DNA of 22,963 bases. Origin: Bacteroides sp. (lineage in GTDB: Bacteria > Bacteroidota > Bacteroidia > Bacteroidales > Bacteroidaceae). The stretch is taken from assembly GCA_030151635.1 (NCBI GenBank), contig JASLDF010000109.1, forward strand, positions 1-22,963. The letters are read 5' to 3'. Each line of letters starts with the position of its first letter. Position 1 is the first letter of the stretch. The notes beneath the pieces were generated by a model. It saw only the letters and a program-made list of their open reading frames with translations. It was not told the origin of the DNA and searched no databases. Both the position numbers and the translations under genes were made by a program. Positions 15,771 to 22,963 of this stretch are shown piece after piece.

Positions 15771-17507
15771 ATGAAATATAGATTATCTCTTACATTATTA
15801 TTATCTCTGTTTATTTCGTCGTTTGCGATTGGTCAAACTGAAAAGAACATTAAGATCATCTTTACTACAGATGTGCATGGAAATTATTTTCCTAGAAATT
15901 TTACAACCCAAAAGGATTGGGGAGGTAGTTTGGCTCGTGTTCACGAATATGTTGAGAATCAACGTAGAGAAACAAAAGGACGAGTTTTACTATTAGATAA
16001 TGGTGATATTTTACAAGGACAGCCTACCGCTTATTATTCTAATTATATAGATACGGTATCGCCTCACATTTGTTCTCAAGTGATGAATTTCATGAAGTAT
16101 GATGCCGGTAACGTGGGTAACCATGATGTTGAAACTGGTCGTAATGTTATGGCACGTTGGATTCATGATTGCAAATTTCCTATTCTTGGAGCTAATATTA
16201 TGAAGGAGAATAGCAATATTGGATACTTAAGACCTTATGAAATTTTTAAAGTTGACGGTGTGCGTGTAGCAGTATTAGGAATGATTACTCCTGCAATTCC
16301 TGTTTGGTTGCCACAAAATTTATGGAAAGGACTTTACTTTGCAGATATGGAAGCTACAGCAGAGAAATGGATGAAAGTACTTCAAGAAGAGGAACAACCA
16401 GATGTTATTATTGGTCTATTCCATGCAGGTAAATCGCCTAAGCAAATGGGAGATTACTTAGATAACGCTTCATATATAGTAGGTGAAAATATACCAGGAT
16501 TTGATGTGGTAATGTATGGTCATGACCATGCTCGATCTTGTGAAACAATAGAAAATACTGCAGGTCAAGATGTATGGATGTTGAATCCGGCAAACAATGC
16601 TGTTGCTGTTGGTGTTGCGAATATCAAACTAACATTTGACCAAGGGAGTTTAATTGATAAAGAGATTCAAGGTGAAATTGTTGATTTGAAAGATACACCA
16701 ATAAGCAAGTCTTTTATGAAGAAATTCAATAAAGAGTATAATACGATTAATCAGTTTGTATCAAAGAAAATTGGAAACTTTAAATCAACTATTACAACAA
16801 GAGATGCATACTTTGGTTCTTCTGCATTTATTGACTTGATTCATAGTTTGCAATTGGACATAACTAAAGCAGATGTTTCTTTTGTAGCACCTTTATCTTT
16901 TGATATTTCTATTAATGAAGGCAACATCTATGTAAGTGATATGTTCAATCTATATAAGTACGAGAACATGCTTTATGTAATGAATATGACCGGTAAAGAA
17001 ATTAAAAATTATCTTGAAATGTCGTATGACCAATGGGTAAATACAATGAAAACATCTTCGGATCATTTACTTCTGTTAAAGGAGAAAAGAACAGGAGATG
17101 ATGAAAGAAGTGTGTTCGTTAATAGAACTTATAATTTTGACTCGGCGGCAGGTATTAAATATCTAGTTGATGTAACTAAAGATAAGGGCCACCGTGTGAC
17201 CATTTTGAGTATGGCAGATGGTAAGCCTTTTAGTAGCTCTAAAACATATAAAGTAGCTCTGAACTCATATCGTGGTAATGGTGGGGGAGAGTTATTGACT
17301 AAAGGAGCTGGTATTCCTCATGATCAACTTCGAAGTCGCATAGTTTATGCATCAGATAAAGATCTTCGCTACTATTTAATGAGGACCATTGAGGAGAAGA
17401 AAATTTTAAATCCTCAACCCCTTAATCAATGGAAGTTTATTCCTGAAAATTGGGTTAAGGATGCTGCTGCTAGAGATTATGAATTATTGTTTGGTTCTTC
17501 AAAATAA
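15771..17507 (+). CDS. Secreted 5'-nucleotidase/metallophosphatase family protein
   Basis: This two-domain enzyme of the UshA/5'-nucleotidase family probably hydrolyses nucleotides or nucleotide-like phosphoesters in the periplasm. The 578-residue product has a signal peptide (about 1-21, ending AIG) and a calcineurin-like metallophosphatase domain with all metal motifs: Asp34 and His36 in TTDVHG, Asp76 in LLLDNGD, Asn117-His118 in GNHD, His218 in LFHAG and His251-His253 in YGHDH. The C-terminal 5'-nucleotidase domain (about 335-545) ends with the YRGNGGGELLTKGAGI substrate-binding segment. The family also includes 2',3'-cyclic phosphodiesterases and UDP-sugar hydrolases, so the substrate is uncertain. 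The next gene starts 6 bp later. Confidence 0.92.
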   Translation: MKYRLSLTLLLSLFISSFAIGQTEKNIKIIFTTDVHGNYFPRNFTTQKDWGGSLARVHEYVENQRRETKGRVLLLDNGDILQGQPTAYYSNYIDTVSPHICSQVMNFMKYDAGNVGNHDVETGRNVMARWIHDCKFPILGANIMKENSNIGYLRPYEIFKVDGVRVAVLGMITPAIPVWLPQNLWKGLYFADMEATAEKWMKVLQEEEQPDVIIGLFHAGKSPKQMGDYLDNASYIVGENIPGFDVVMYGHDHARSCETIENTAGQDVWMLNPANNAVAVGVANIKLTFDQGSLIDKEIQGEIVDLKDTPISKSFMKKFNKEYNTINQFVSKKIGNFKSTITTRDAYFGSSAFIDLIHSLQLDITKADVSFVAPLSFDISINEGNIYVSDMFNLYKYENMLYVMNMTGKEIKNYLEMSYDQWVNTMKTSSDHLLLLKEKRTGDDERSVFVNRTYNFDSAAGIKYLVDVTKDKGHRVTILSMADGKPFSSSKTYKVALNSYRGNGGGELLTKGAGIPHDQLRSRIVYASDKDLRYYLMRTIEEKKILNPQPLNQWKFIPENWVKDAAARDYELLFGSSK

Positions 17508-17513
17508 AATATA

Positions 17514-17987
17514 ATGAGTGCTAATTTAAAAGCAGATAAGATTCAAAAATTTAAACTGCTAGTTAGTCAGGTTGGTGCATTAGTTGCGGATGAAGAAAAT
17601 ATAATTGCTAATTTAGCTAATACAGCAGCGGCTATCTATGACACTTTTAAGTTCCATTGGGTAGGTTTTTATTTAGTTGATGGAGCAAATGATACTTTAG
17701 TTTTAGGCCCATTCCAAGGTCCTGTTGCTTGTACACGAATTCCTAGATTGAAAGGTGTGTGCGGGAAGGCTTGGAGAGATAAAAAAACGGTTATAGTAGA
17801 TAATGTACATGATTTCCCAGGTCACATTGCTTGTAGCTCTCTTTCTAATTCTGAAATAGTGATTCCTTTATTAACGGCTTCAAACGAAGTATATGGGGTC
17901 TTAGATATTGATAGTATTGAATTTTCTGATTTTGATGAAACAGACCAAGAGTACTTGGAAGTTATCGCAAATTTATTAAAGATATAG
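17514..17987 (+). CDS. msrC: Free methionine-(R)-sulfoxide reductase (GAF domain)
   Basis: This cytoplasmic enzyme reduces free methionine-R-sulfoxide, repairing oxidised methionine with thioredoxin. The 157-residue product is a single GAF domain with the fRMsr pattern: WVGFYL at 49-54, LGPFQGPVACTRI at 64-76 and FPGHIACSSLSNSEIVIP at 101-118. The three functional cysteines, Cys73, Cys83 and Cys107, have the same spacing (10 and 24) as Cys84, Cys94 and Cys118 of the E. coli enzyme; Cys107 is the expected catalytic one. It follows the 5'-nucleotidase gene after 6 bp, so the two are almost certainly one transcript, ended by the terminator 30 bp downstream. The functional link between them is unclear. 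Confidence 0.94.
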   Translation: MSANLKADKIQKFKLLVSQVGALVADEENIIANLANTAAAIYDTFKFHWVGFYLVDGANDTLVLGPFQGPVACTRIPRLKGVCGKAWRDKKTVIVDNVHDFPGHIACSSLSNSEIVIPLLTASNEVYGVLDIDSIEFSDFDETDQEYLEVIANLLKI

Positions 17988-18017
17988 TATTAGCTTTTGC
18001 AAGATTATTAAATATAT

Positions 18018-18070
18018 AATAAGGCTGAGTCTATTGCTTCAAAAGCATATTAGATTCAGCCTTATTTATG
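18018..18070 (+). terminator. Rho-independent terminator of the 5'-nucleotidase/msrC operon
   Basis: A 16-bp stem (18018-18033 with 18051-18066, one G-T pair, AAGGCTGAGTC core) encloses a second 5-bp stem (TGCTT/AAGCA type) and is followed by a T-rich tail. It begins 30 bp after msrC. Confidence 0.85.
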
Positions 18071-18544
18071 TCTTTATTATTATATGATTTCTTGTTTATA
18101 TTGTAGCGAATTGACTTGATTCTTATATTTTTTATATAAATTTAGGTATTAAAATATAATTGGGCATAATTTAGAATTTCAATTGTGTCATGCTCGCTTG
18201 ATATCTCCTTATAAGGGTTCATATTAGCGATTCAATTGATTTTATATTTATTTAACTTTATTGCTTATTATTCCAGACTCGTTACTGAAATAGAGTTCTA
18301 ATCTTCTCCAATATACATACAGGCTCTGTTTTTTATTTTAAAATTCCGATATTTGCAAACTGTGGTTTTCATAAAGGCATTAATTCTATACGCTTTTAGC
18401 CACGTTTAAATCTTCAGTTGTTGGTATTCTGTGAGCTTTTCAATTTTAAAATCCAAATATTTTAACTAGTTGTAGTTTAAAATACTAACATTAAATCTGC
18501 TGTTAAATTCAAAAAGTTATAACGACTAATAAAATTAATTAGCC
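18071..18544. other. 474-bp gene-free leader region before the BCCT gene
   Basis: This AT-rich gap contains no open frame of note on either strand and no recognisable transposase trace. It holds one promoter-like site (18325-18355) and a small dyad, CTAAT at 18526-18530 with ATTAG at 18538-18542, just before the start codon. Nothing else in it could be assigned. Confidence 0.5.
18325..18355 (+). promoter_or_regulatory. Possible promoter of the BCCT transporter gene
   Basis: GATATTTG (18348-18355) is one base off the TAnnTTTG -7 box, with TCTG at 18325-18328 placed 19 bp upstream as a -33 element. If used, it gives an untranslated leader of about 180 nt. Confidence 0.4.
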
Positions 18545-20560
18545 ATGAATAAACTATTCGCTAAAATTAAAGAAAAAATGAATTTCACAACGACATTTAC
18601 CCGTTCCGTTGCATTGCCCGGATTACTGGTTATATTATTAGTGTCGTTTTATTGTGGATTCTTTCCAGACCATGCAAGTGTTTTTTTTCAAGATATTCAA
18701 TCTTATGTTCTAACTAACCTTAGTTGGACCTATGTGTTAATTGTGACTCTTTTTGTATTATTCTTGATTGTCATAGCATTGAGTAAATTAGGTAATATAA
18801 AATTAGGGGCTGATGATTCCCGTCCTAAGTATTCGTTTTTCTCTTGGATTGCAATGCTGTTTGCTGCTGGTATGGGAATTGGGTTGATGTACTTTGGTGT
18901 TGCGGAAACCATTTCTCACTATGCATATCCTGCAATCGCAGATACGGCACAACGAGCAAAAGAGGCTCAGTTAGCTACTTTTTTCCATTGGGGAATTCAT
19001 GCTTGGGGTATTTATGCAGTTGTTGGTTTGATATTAGCCTATTTTGCTTATCGTTATAAACTTCCATTGGCTATTCGTAGTGGTCTTTATCCAATTTTAA
19101 AAGATAAAATTTATGGTCCTATTGGTGATGCTGTAGACACTTTTGCACTTTGCAGTACGTTTTTTGGTATTGCTACTACATTAGGATTTGGTGTCGTTCA
19201 ACTAAATGCAGGTTTGGTAACCATTGGTGTGGTATCGGATTCTAATTTTTTATACCAAATTCTCATCGTTGTATTTGTAATGATGATAGCTGTTACCTCA
19301 ACCCTTACAGGATTAGATAAAGGAGTCAAAAAGTTAAGTGAGTTAAATTTAACTTTAGCATTCATTATGATGATTTTTATTTTGATTGCAGGACCTACTA
19401 TTTATTTGCTAGGAACGTTTAGTGAAGGTATTGGATATTACATTAGTAATTTGTCTCGATTGACTTTTAATACGTTTGCTTACGAACAAGAAGGGCAAAG
19501 TTGGTTTTCTAAATGGACTATTATGTATTGGGCATGGTGGATTTCATGGTCTCCTTTTGTTGGCCTATTTATAGCCCGAATTTCTAAAGGTCGTACAATT
19601 CGTGAATTTATTGTGGCAGTACTAATTGTTCCTTCATTGTTTAATTTCTTCTGGATGACAATTTTTGGTAATAGTGCTGTTTGGCTAGATGAAAATGTAG
19701 CTGGTGGTGCATTGAGTCAGCTTGCAAGTGATCCTGATACACTGTTATTTAGATTTTTCGAATATTTCCCATTTACTGGAATATTAAATATACTTGCTAT
19801 TCTTATCATTACAGTGTTTTTTGTAACATCTGCCGATTCGGGTATCTTGGTTATGAATAGTATTGCATCAGGAGCAAAATCTAAGTCTCCAAAGTGGCAG
19901 AATGTGTTCTGGGGAGTTTTGTTAGTGGTGTTAACGTTAACCTTATTGAGATCAGGTGGTTTAGCTTCATTACAGACCATGACGCTATTATCGGCATTAC
20001 CTTTTGGGTTAATCTTAATTGTTCTCTGTTTCTGTTTATGGAAAGCCCTTCATATTGATTTGCTTTTCCACAATGCAAAACTGCCTTATGGTAGTATTGC
20101 TTGGGATGGTCATTTGTGGAAAGAAAGATTGGAACGTATTGCTTCTTTCTCTCGTAAAAGAGATATAAAATCATTCTTGAACGAAACAGTTCGTCCAGCT
20201 TTTGAGGAGATTAAACCGGAATTAGAAAGAAATGAAATCGAAGCGACTATTATTGAAGGAAAAAATACTCCGTTATCTATTGAACTAATGATTCGACATG
20301 ATAAAATTCGTAATTTTAGATATGGAGTAGTGGCCGAATTGCAATCAATATCCGATCATATTATCAATGAAGATAACACGCCTAATGCAGAAACTGATGT
20401 TCAATTTGTTCCTATTACCTATTTTAATGATGGTCGTTCTGGTAACAATATTCAGTATATGACAAAAGACGAAGTAATCGCTGATATTCTAAGAGAATAT
20501 GAACGTTTCATTGGTTTAATTTCTGATGATAAAAATGAGCTTCTTGTAATTGATAAGTAA
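18545..20560 (+). CDS. BCCT-family transporter (BetT-like choline/betaine/carnitine uptake)
   Basis: This inner-membrane secondary transporter of quaternary ammonium compounds is driven by an ion gradient. The 671-residue product has about 12 membrane segments (roughly 22-500). The family motifs are intact: GMGIG at 109-113 followed by LMYFGVAE, and the tryptophan-rich WAWWISWSPFVG at 329-340, which forms part of the aromatic substrate cage. A cytoplasmic C-terminal domain of about 160 residues follows, as in E. coli BetT, which is nearly the same length and imports choline. In some BCCT carriers this tail senses osmotic stress. No betA/betB genes are nearby, so substrate choice between choline, betaine and carnitine is open. 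It is a single-gene unit with its own terminator. Confidence 0.94.
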   Translation: MNKLFAKIKEKMNFTTTFTRSVALPGLLVILLVSFYCGFFPDHASVFFQDIQSYVLTNLSWTYVLIVTLFVLFLIVIALSKLGNIKLGADDSRPKYSFFSWIAMLFAAGMGIGLMYFGVAETISHYAYPAIADTAQRAKEAQLATFFHWGIHAWGIYAVVGLILAYFAYRYKLPLAIRSGLYPILKDKIYGPIGDAVDTFALCSTFFGIATTLGFGVVQLNAGLVTIGVVSDSNFLYQILIVVFVMMIAVTSTLTGLDKGVKKLSELNLTLAFIMMIFILIAGPTIYLLGTFSEGIGYYISNLSRLTFNTFAYEQEGQSWFSKWTIMYWAWWISWSPFVGLFIARISKGRTIREFIVAVLIVPSLFNFFWMTIFGNSAVWLDENVAGGALSQLASDPDTLLFRFFEYFPFTGILNILAILIITVFFVTSADSGILVMNSIASGAKSKSPKWQNVFWGVLLVVLTLTLLRSGGLASLQTMTLLSALPFGLILIVLCFCLWKALHIDLLFHNAKLPYGSIAWDGHLWKERLERIASFSRKRDIKSFLNETVRPAFEEIKPELERNEIEATIIEGKNTPLSIELMIRHDKIRNFRYGVVAELQSISDHIINEDNTPNAETDVQFVPITYFNDGRSGNNIQYMTKDEVIADILREYERFIGLISDDKNELLVIDK

Positions 20561-20581
20561 TTCAAATACATAATAATATAG

Positions 20582-20617
20582 AAAAGCCCTTTCTGAATAT
20601 ACAGGAAGGGCTTTTTT
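20582..20617 (+). terminator. Rho-independent terminator of the BCCT gene
   Basis: A 14-bp stem (20582-20595 with 20602-20615, one G-T pair, AAAAGCCCTT core), a 6-nt loop and a T6 run lie 21 bp after the stop codon. Confidence 0.92.
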
Positions 20618-20629
20618 ATTCGGGTTACC

Positions 20630-20676
20630 CTACTTGTAGGTATTGGTTATTGAATGACTCACTACTTATAGGTATT
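20630..20676. repeat. Paired 15-bp direct repeats, possible operator
   Basis: CTACTTGTAGGTATT (20630-20644) and CTACTTATAGGTATT (20662-20676) differ at one base and start 32 bp apart, about three DNA turns, so they face the same side of the helix. Each has a small dyad (CTAC-TT-GTAG in the first). They lie just upstream of the promoter of the His-rich protein/TonB-receptor operon, which suggests a regulator-binding site. The binding protein is unknown. Confidence 0.45.
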
Positions 20677-20709
20677 TTCCACTTTTTATAGAATAAAGAC
20701 ATTTTAAAA

Positions 20710-20741
20710 TTGTGTATGAACGTGAAAAAAAGATATTTTTG
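20710..20741 (+). promoter_or_regulatory. Promoter of the His-rich protein/TonB-receptor operon
   Basis: TATTTTTG (20734-20741) matches the -7 box TAnnTTTG and TTGTG at 20710-20714 is a good -33 element 19 bp upstream. Transcription would start near 20749, about 17 nt before the GTG start of the first gene. Confidence 0.65.
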
Positions 20742-20765
20742 TACTTAGAAAAATCAATTGTATAA

Positions 20766-21107
20766 GTGAGTAAGATTAGAAGAAGACTTTTAGGGACATT
20801 CTTGTTAACACTCTTCATTGGCTATTTAAGTTGTGTAACATTGTTTATGCACATTCATTATGTGGATGGTGCTGTTGTAGTTCATACACACCCAATGGAT
20901 CATCATAAGGGGCACTCGCACTCTTCTGGTGATTACTTATCTTTAGCTGAGTTCACATCATATAGTGTGATTCTATTTGATATTGATTTTATTCCCTTTT
21001 TAGATCAACTAACTCATTATATAGCGGTTGATTCTACTCCTGACCACATTGAATATATAGACATATCAAGTCACTCTCCTCGTGACCCTCCTATTCGTTT
21101 TATATAA
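20766..21107 (+). CDS. Small His-rich membrane or secreted protein, unknown function
   Basis: The 113-residue product starts at a GTG. The first in-frame ATG (residue 28) would remove the hydrophobic segment, so the GTG is preferred. A basic start (KIRRR) and a hydrophobic stretch (about 8-29) form a signal peptide or anchor. Next comes a histidine-rich segment, HIHYVDGAVVVHTHP followed by MDHHKGHSHSSG (about 29-55), with nine histidines. The rest is weakly hydrophobic and ends in SPRDPPIRFI. Proteins of this pattern (HxHxVDGxxxVHxHP) occur beside TonB receptors in Bacteroidota, as far as I recall. Binding of a transition metal is a reasonable inference from the histidines but is not shown. 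The TonB receptor starts 80 bp downstream. Confidence 0.75.
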   Translation: MSKIRRRLLGTFLLTLFIGYLSCVTLFMHIHYVDGAVVVHTHPMDHHKGHSHSSGDYLSLAEFTSYSVILFDIDFIPFLDQLTHYIAVDSTPDHIEYIDISSHSPRDPPIRFI

Positions 21108-21187
21108 TTTATACTGCTCATCATTATCTCTTAATAGAGAATAAATTGGTGAACTACGAATTTTATTTTAAACATTATATTCAACGA

Positions 21188-22963
21188 ATGAAACAATATT
21201 TAGTAATCTTGTTAGCACTTTTTTGTGCTCAAGTAACACTGTGTGCTCATAATAATCATACAGATGCTCCATTATCGATACAGGGAAAAGTGGTTGATAA
21301 ACAATCAAACACCCCGATTTCTTTTGCAACAATTCAAATCCTTGGGAGCAAAGGGGGAGAAGTTGTGGATGCCGATGGTAACTACACATTTACAAACTTA
21401 CCTACAGGCAAATATAAACTACGTGTTCAAGCTTTGGGGTACAAAACCATTAACAGAGAAGTTAATGTCAAAGGAGGTACAACAACCAGTTTAGATTTTG
21501 TAATGGAAGAGGATGCCTTAATGATTGATGAAGTTGTGGTATCTGCAAATCGTAATGAGGTGAGTCGAAGAAATGCTCCAGTTGTAGTAAATGTTATGAA
21601 TACGAAGTTATTCGAAACGGTAAACTCAACCGATTTAGCAAAATCTCTTTCTTATCAATCAGGATTACGTGTTGAGAATAACTGTCAGAATTGTGGTTTT
21701 CCTCAAGTTCGTATCAATGGTTTGGAAGGTCCTTATTCTCAAATCTTAATAAATAGTCGTCCTGTCATAAGTGCTTTATCTGGAGTATATGGCTTAGAGC
21801 AGATTCCTGTAAATATGATTGAGCGGGTAGAAGTGGTTCGAGGTGGTGGTTCTGCACTATTTGGAGCAAATGCTGTTGGTGGTACGATTAATATCATAAC
21901 GAAAGACCCTGTTAGTAATTCGTTCCAAGTTTCAAGTACAATCTCGGCTATGAATGGTAAGTCGTGGGAACAATTTGTTGGTGCAAATGCATCTTATGTG
22001 AGTTCAGATAATTCATATGGTATTGCTTTGTATGAATCTTATCGTAATCGCAATCCATACGATGCCGATGGCGATGGTTATTCTGAATTGGGAAAATTGA
22101 ATATGAATTCATTTGGGATGCGAGGTTATTATCGTCCAAGTGTTCTTAGTCGATTAACGCTAGAGTATCATACAACAAATGAGTTTAGACGTGGTGGCAA
22201 TAAGTTTGATATGCAACCTCATCAAACAGATATTACAGAACAAACAAAACATATTATCAATTCTGGTGGAGTGAGCTATGATCAGTTCTGGAATGATTAT
22301 CAGCATAAATTGTCTGTTTATGGATCGATTCAGCATACAGATCGTAAAAGTTACTATGGTACAAATTATGATGAAAATGCATATGGTAAGACGTATGATT
22401 TGACTTGGGTTACAGGTGCAATGTATGTTGGAAACTTTGATCGCTTCTTAATTGGTAAAAGTACGGTTACAAGTGGTCTGGAGTATCAAGATAATGATTT
22501 ACATGATGTGATGTTGGGGTATAATCGTGATTTGAAGCAGCGAGTACATATCGCAGGTGCTTTCTTACAAAATGAGTGGGAGTGGGATTATTTTAATCTT
22601 TTAGTTGGTGGTCGTTTAGACAAGCACAACATTGTAAAACATTTAATCTTTAGCCCACGTGTGAACTTACTCTACAAACCCTTTGAAAACTTCCAAACCA
22701 GAGCAACGTTCTCAACAGGATTCCGTGCTCCACAAGCTTATGATGAAGATCTTCATGTTGCAGCAGTAGGAGGAGAAGGTATTGAAATTCGCTTGTCGGA
22801 TAATTTGCGAGAAGAAAAATCTACTAGTTATAGTGCTTCAATGGATTGGACGACTAATATCGGCCACTGGCAAGCTAATATTTTGTTGGAAGGTTTTTAC
22901 ACAGAGTTAAGACACGTCTTTGTGCTCGAAGACTTGAAGGAAGAGGTCGTTGGCGATGGTGCA
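21188..22963 (+). CDS. TonB-dependent outer-membrane receptor, cut by the window end
   Basis: The frame is open from the ATG at 21188 to the last base, giving 592 residues without a stop; the C-terminal barrel lies outside. It has a signal peptide (about 1-20), a carboxypeptidase-like regulatory domain (about 30-105), the TonB box IDEVVVSA (113-120) and a plug with NCQNCGFPQVRINGLEGPYS from residue 165, where Cys166 and Cys169 form a CxxC. MIERVEVVRGGGSALFGANA follows near 210 and TINIITKD closes the plug. This is a FepA/CirA/BtuB-type receptor, not SusC: it lacks the SusC box and no susD follows in view. The His-rich gene upstream suggests a metal or metal-complex cargo. The receptor call is firm; the cargo is inferred. 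Confidence 0.93.
   Translation, partial: MKQYLVILLALFCAQVTLCAHNNHTDAPLSIQGKVVDKQSNTPISFATIQILGSKGGEVVDADGNYTFTNLPTGKYKLRVQALGYKTINREVNVKGGTTTSLDFVMEEDALMIDEVVVSANRNEVSRRNAPVVVNVMNTKLFETVNSTDLAKSLSYQSGLRVENNCQNCGFPQVRINGLEGPYSQILINSRPVISALSGVYGLEQIPVNMIERVEVVRGGGSALFGANAVGGTINIITKDPVSNSFQVSSTISAMNGKSWEQFVGANASYVSSDNSYGIALYESYRNRNPYDADGDGYSELGKLNMNSFGMRGYYRPSVLSRLTLEYHTTNEFRRGGNKFDMQPHQTDITEQTKHIINSGGVSYDQFWNDYQHKLSVYGSIQHTDRKSYYGTNYDENAYGKTYDLTWVTGAMYVGNFDRFLIGKSTVTSGLEYQDNDLHDVMLGYNRDLKQRVHIAGAFLQNEWEWDYFNLLVGGRLDKHNIVKHLIFSPRVNLLYKPFENFQTRATFSTGFRAPQAYDEDLHVAAVGGEGIEIRLSDNLREEKSTSYSASMDWTTNIGHWQANILLEGFYTELRHVFVLEDLKEEVVGDGA

Noticed and set aside
21125..21147. Small hairpin between the His-rich gene and the receptor gene
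   Set aside because: The pairing (TCTCT/AGAGA) is only about 5 bp with flanking mismatches and no T-run, too weak to call a terminator or a regulatory element.
21243..21494. 83-codon + strand frame overlapping the second TonB receptor
   Set aside because: It is a shadow in another frame of the receptor's regulatory domain, which is clearly coding in the frame starting at 21188.

Overview
The window looks like chromosome of a low-GC Bacteroidota, most likely a member of the Bacteroidales. The reasons are a SusC/SusD gene pair, BspA-type leucine-rich repeats, type B ribosomal protein L31, lipoprotein signals followed by acidic residues, and repeated TAnnTTTG promoter elements (the Bacteroides -7 box) in front of genes. 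No tRNA, rRNA or CRISPR array is visible. Most of it is ordinary chromosome, with an accessory polysaccharide utilisation locus at one end and the start of a second TonB-receptor operon at the other.

Region 1 (52-7216, + strand) is a compact four-gene glycan locus: a SusC-like TonB-dependent transporter, a SusD-like lipoprotein, a GH18 lipoprotein with an intact DxxDxDxE catalytic motif, and a DUF1735 + LamG lipoprotein. Gaps are 24, 30 and 9 bp and one strong terminator closes the unit. The set fits surface capture and endo-cleavage of GlcNAc-containing glycans, probably N-glycans, followed by TonB-driven import. No exoglycosidase is in view.

Region 2 (7217-8195) has no intact gene. Reading the - strand in pieces shows a decayed IS3-family insertion sequence with traces of the OrfA helix-turn-helix and coiled coil and of the OrfB DDE core, broken by stops and frameshifts and lacking its 3' part.

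Region 3 (8195-18070) is mainly housekeeping: class II fructose-bisphosphate aldolase and a secreted endonuclease/exonuclease/phosphatase-fold protein on the - strand; L31 and an RluF-type pseudouridine synthase on +; a short secreted LRR protein and Tex on -; then a divergent + pair, a secreted 5'-nucleotidase-family enzyme and free methionine-R-sulfoxide reductase, 6 bp apart. Hairpin terminators separate most units, including a perfect 25-bp inverted repeat after rluF.

Region 4 (18071-22963, + strand) holds a BCCT-family transporter with a cytoplasmic tail behind a long leader, then a second TonB operon: a small His-rich membrane or secreted protein and a TonB-dependent receptor with a Cys-x-x-Cys in its plug, cut by the window end. 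Two near-identical 15-bp repeats lie upstream of its promoter. The His-rich protein paired with the CxxC receptor, probably for a metal or metal complex, is the least explained functional unit here.
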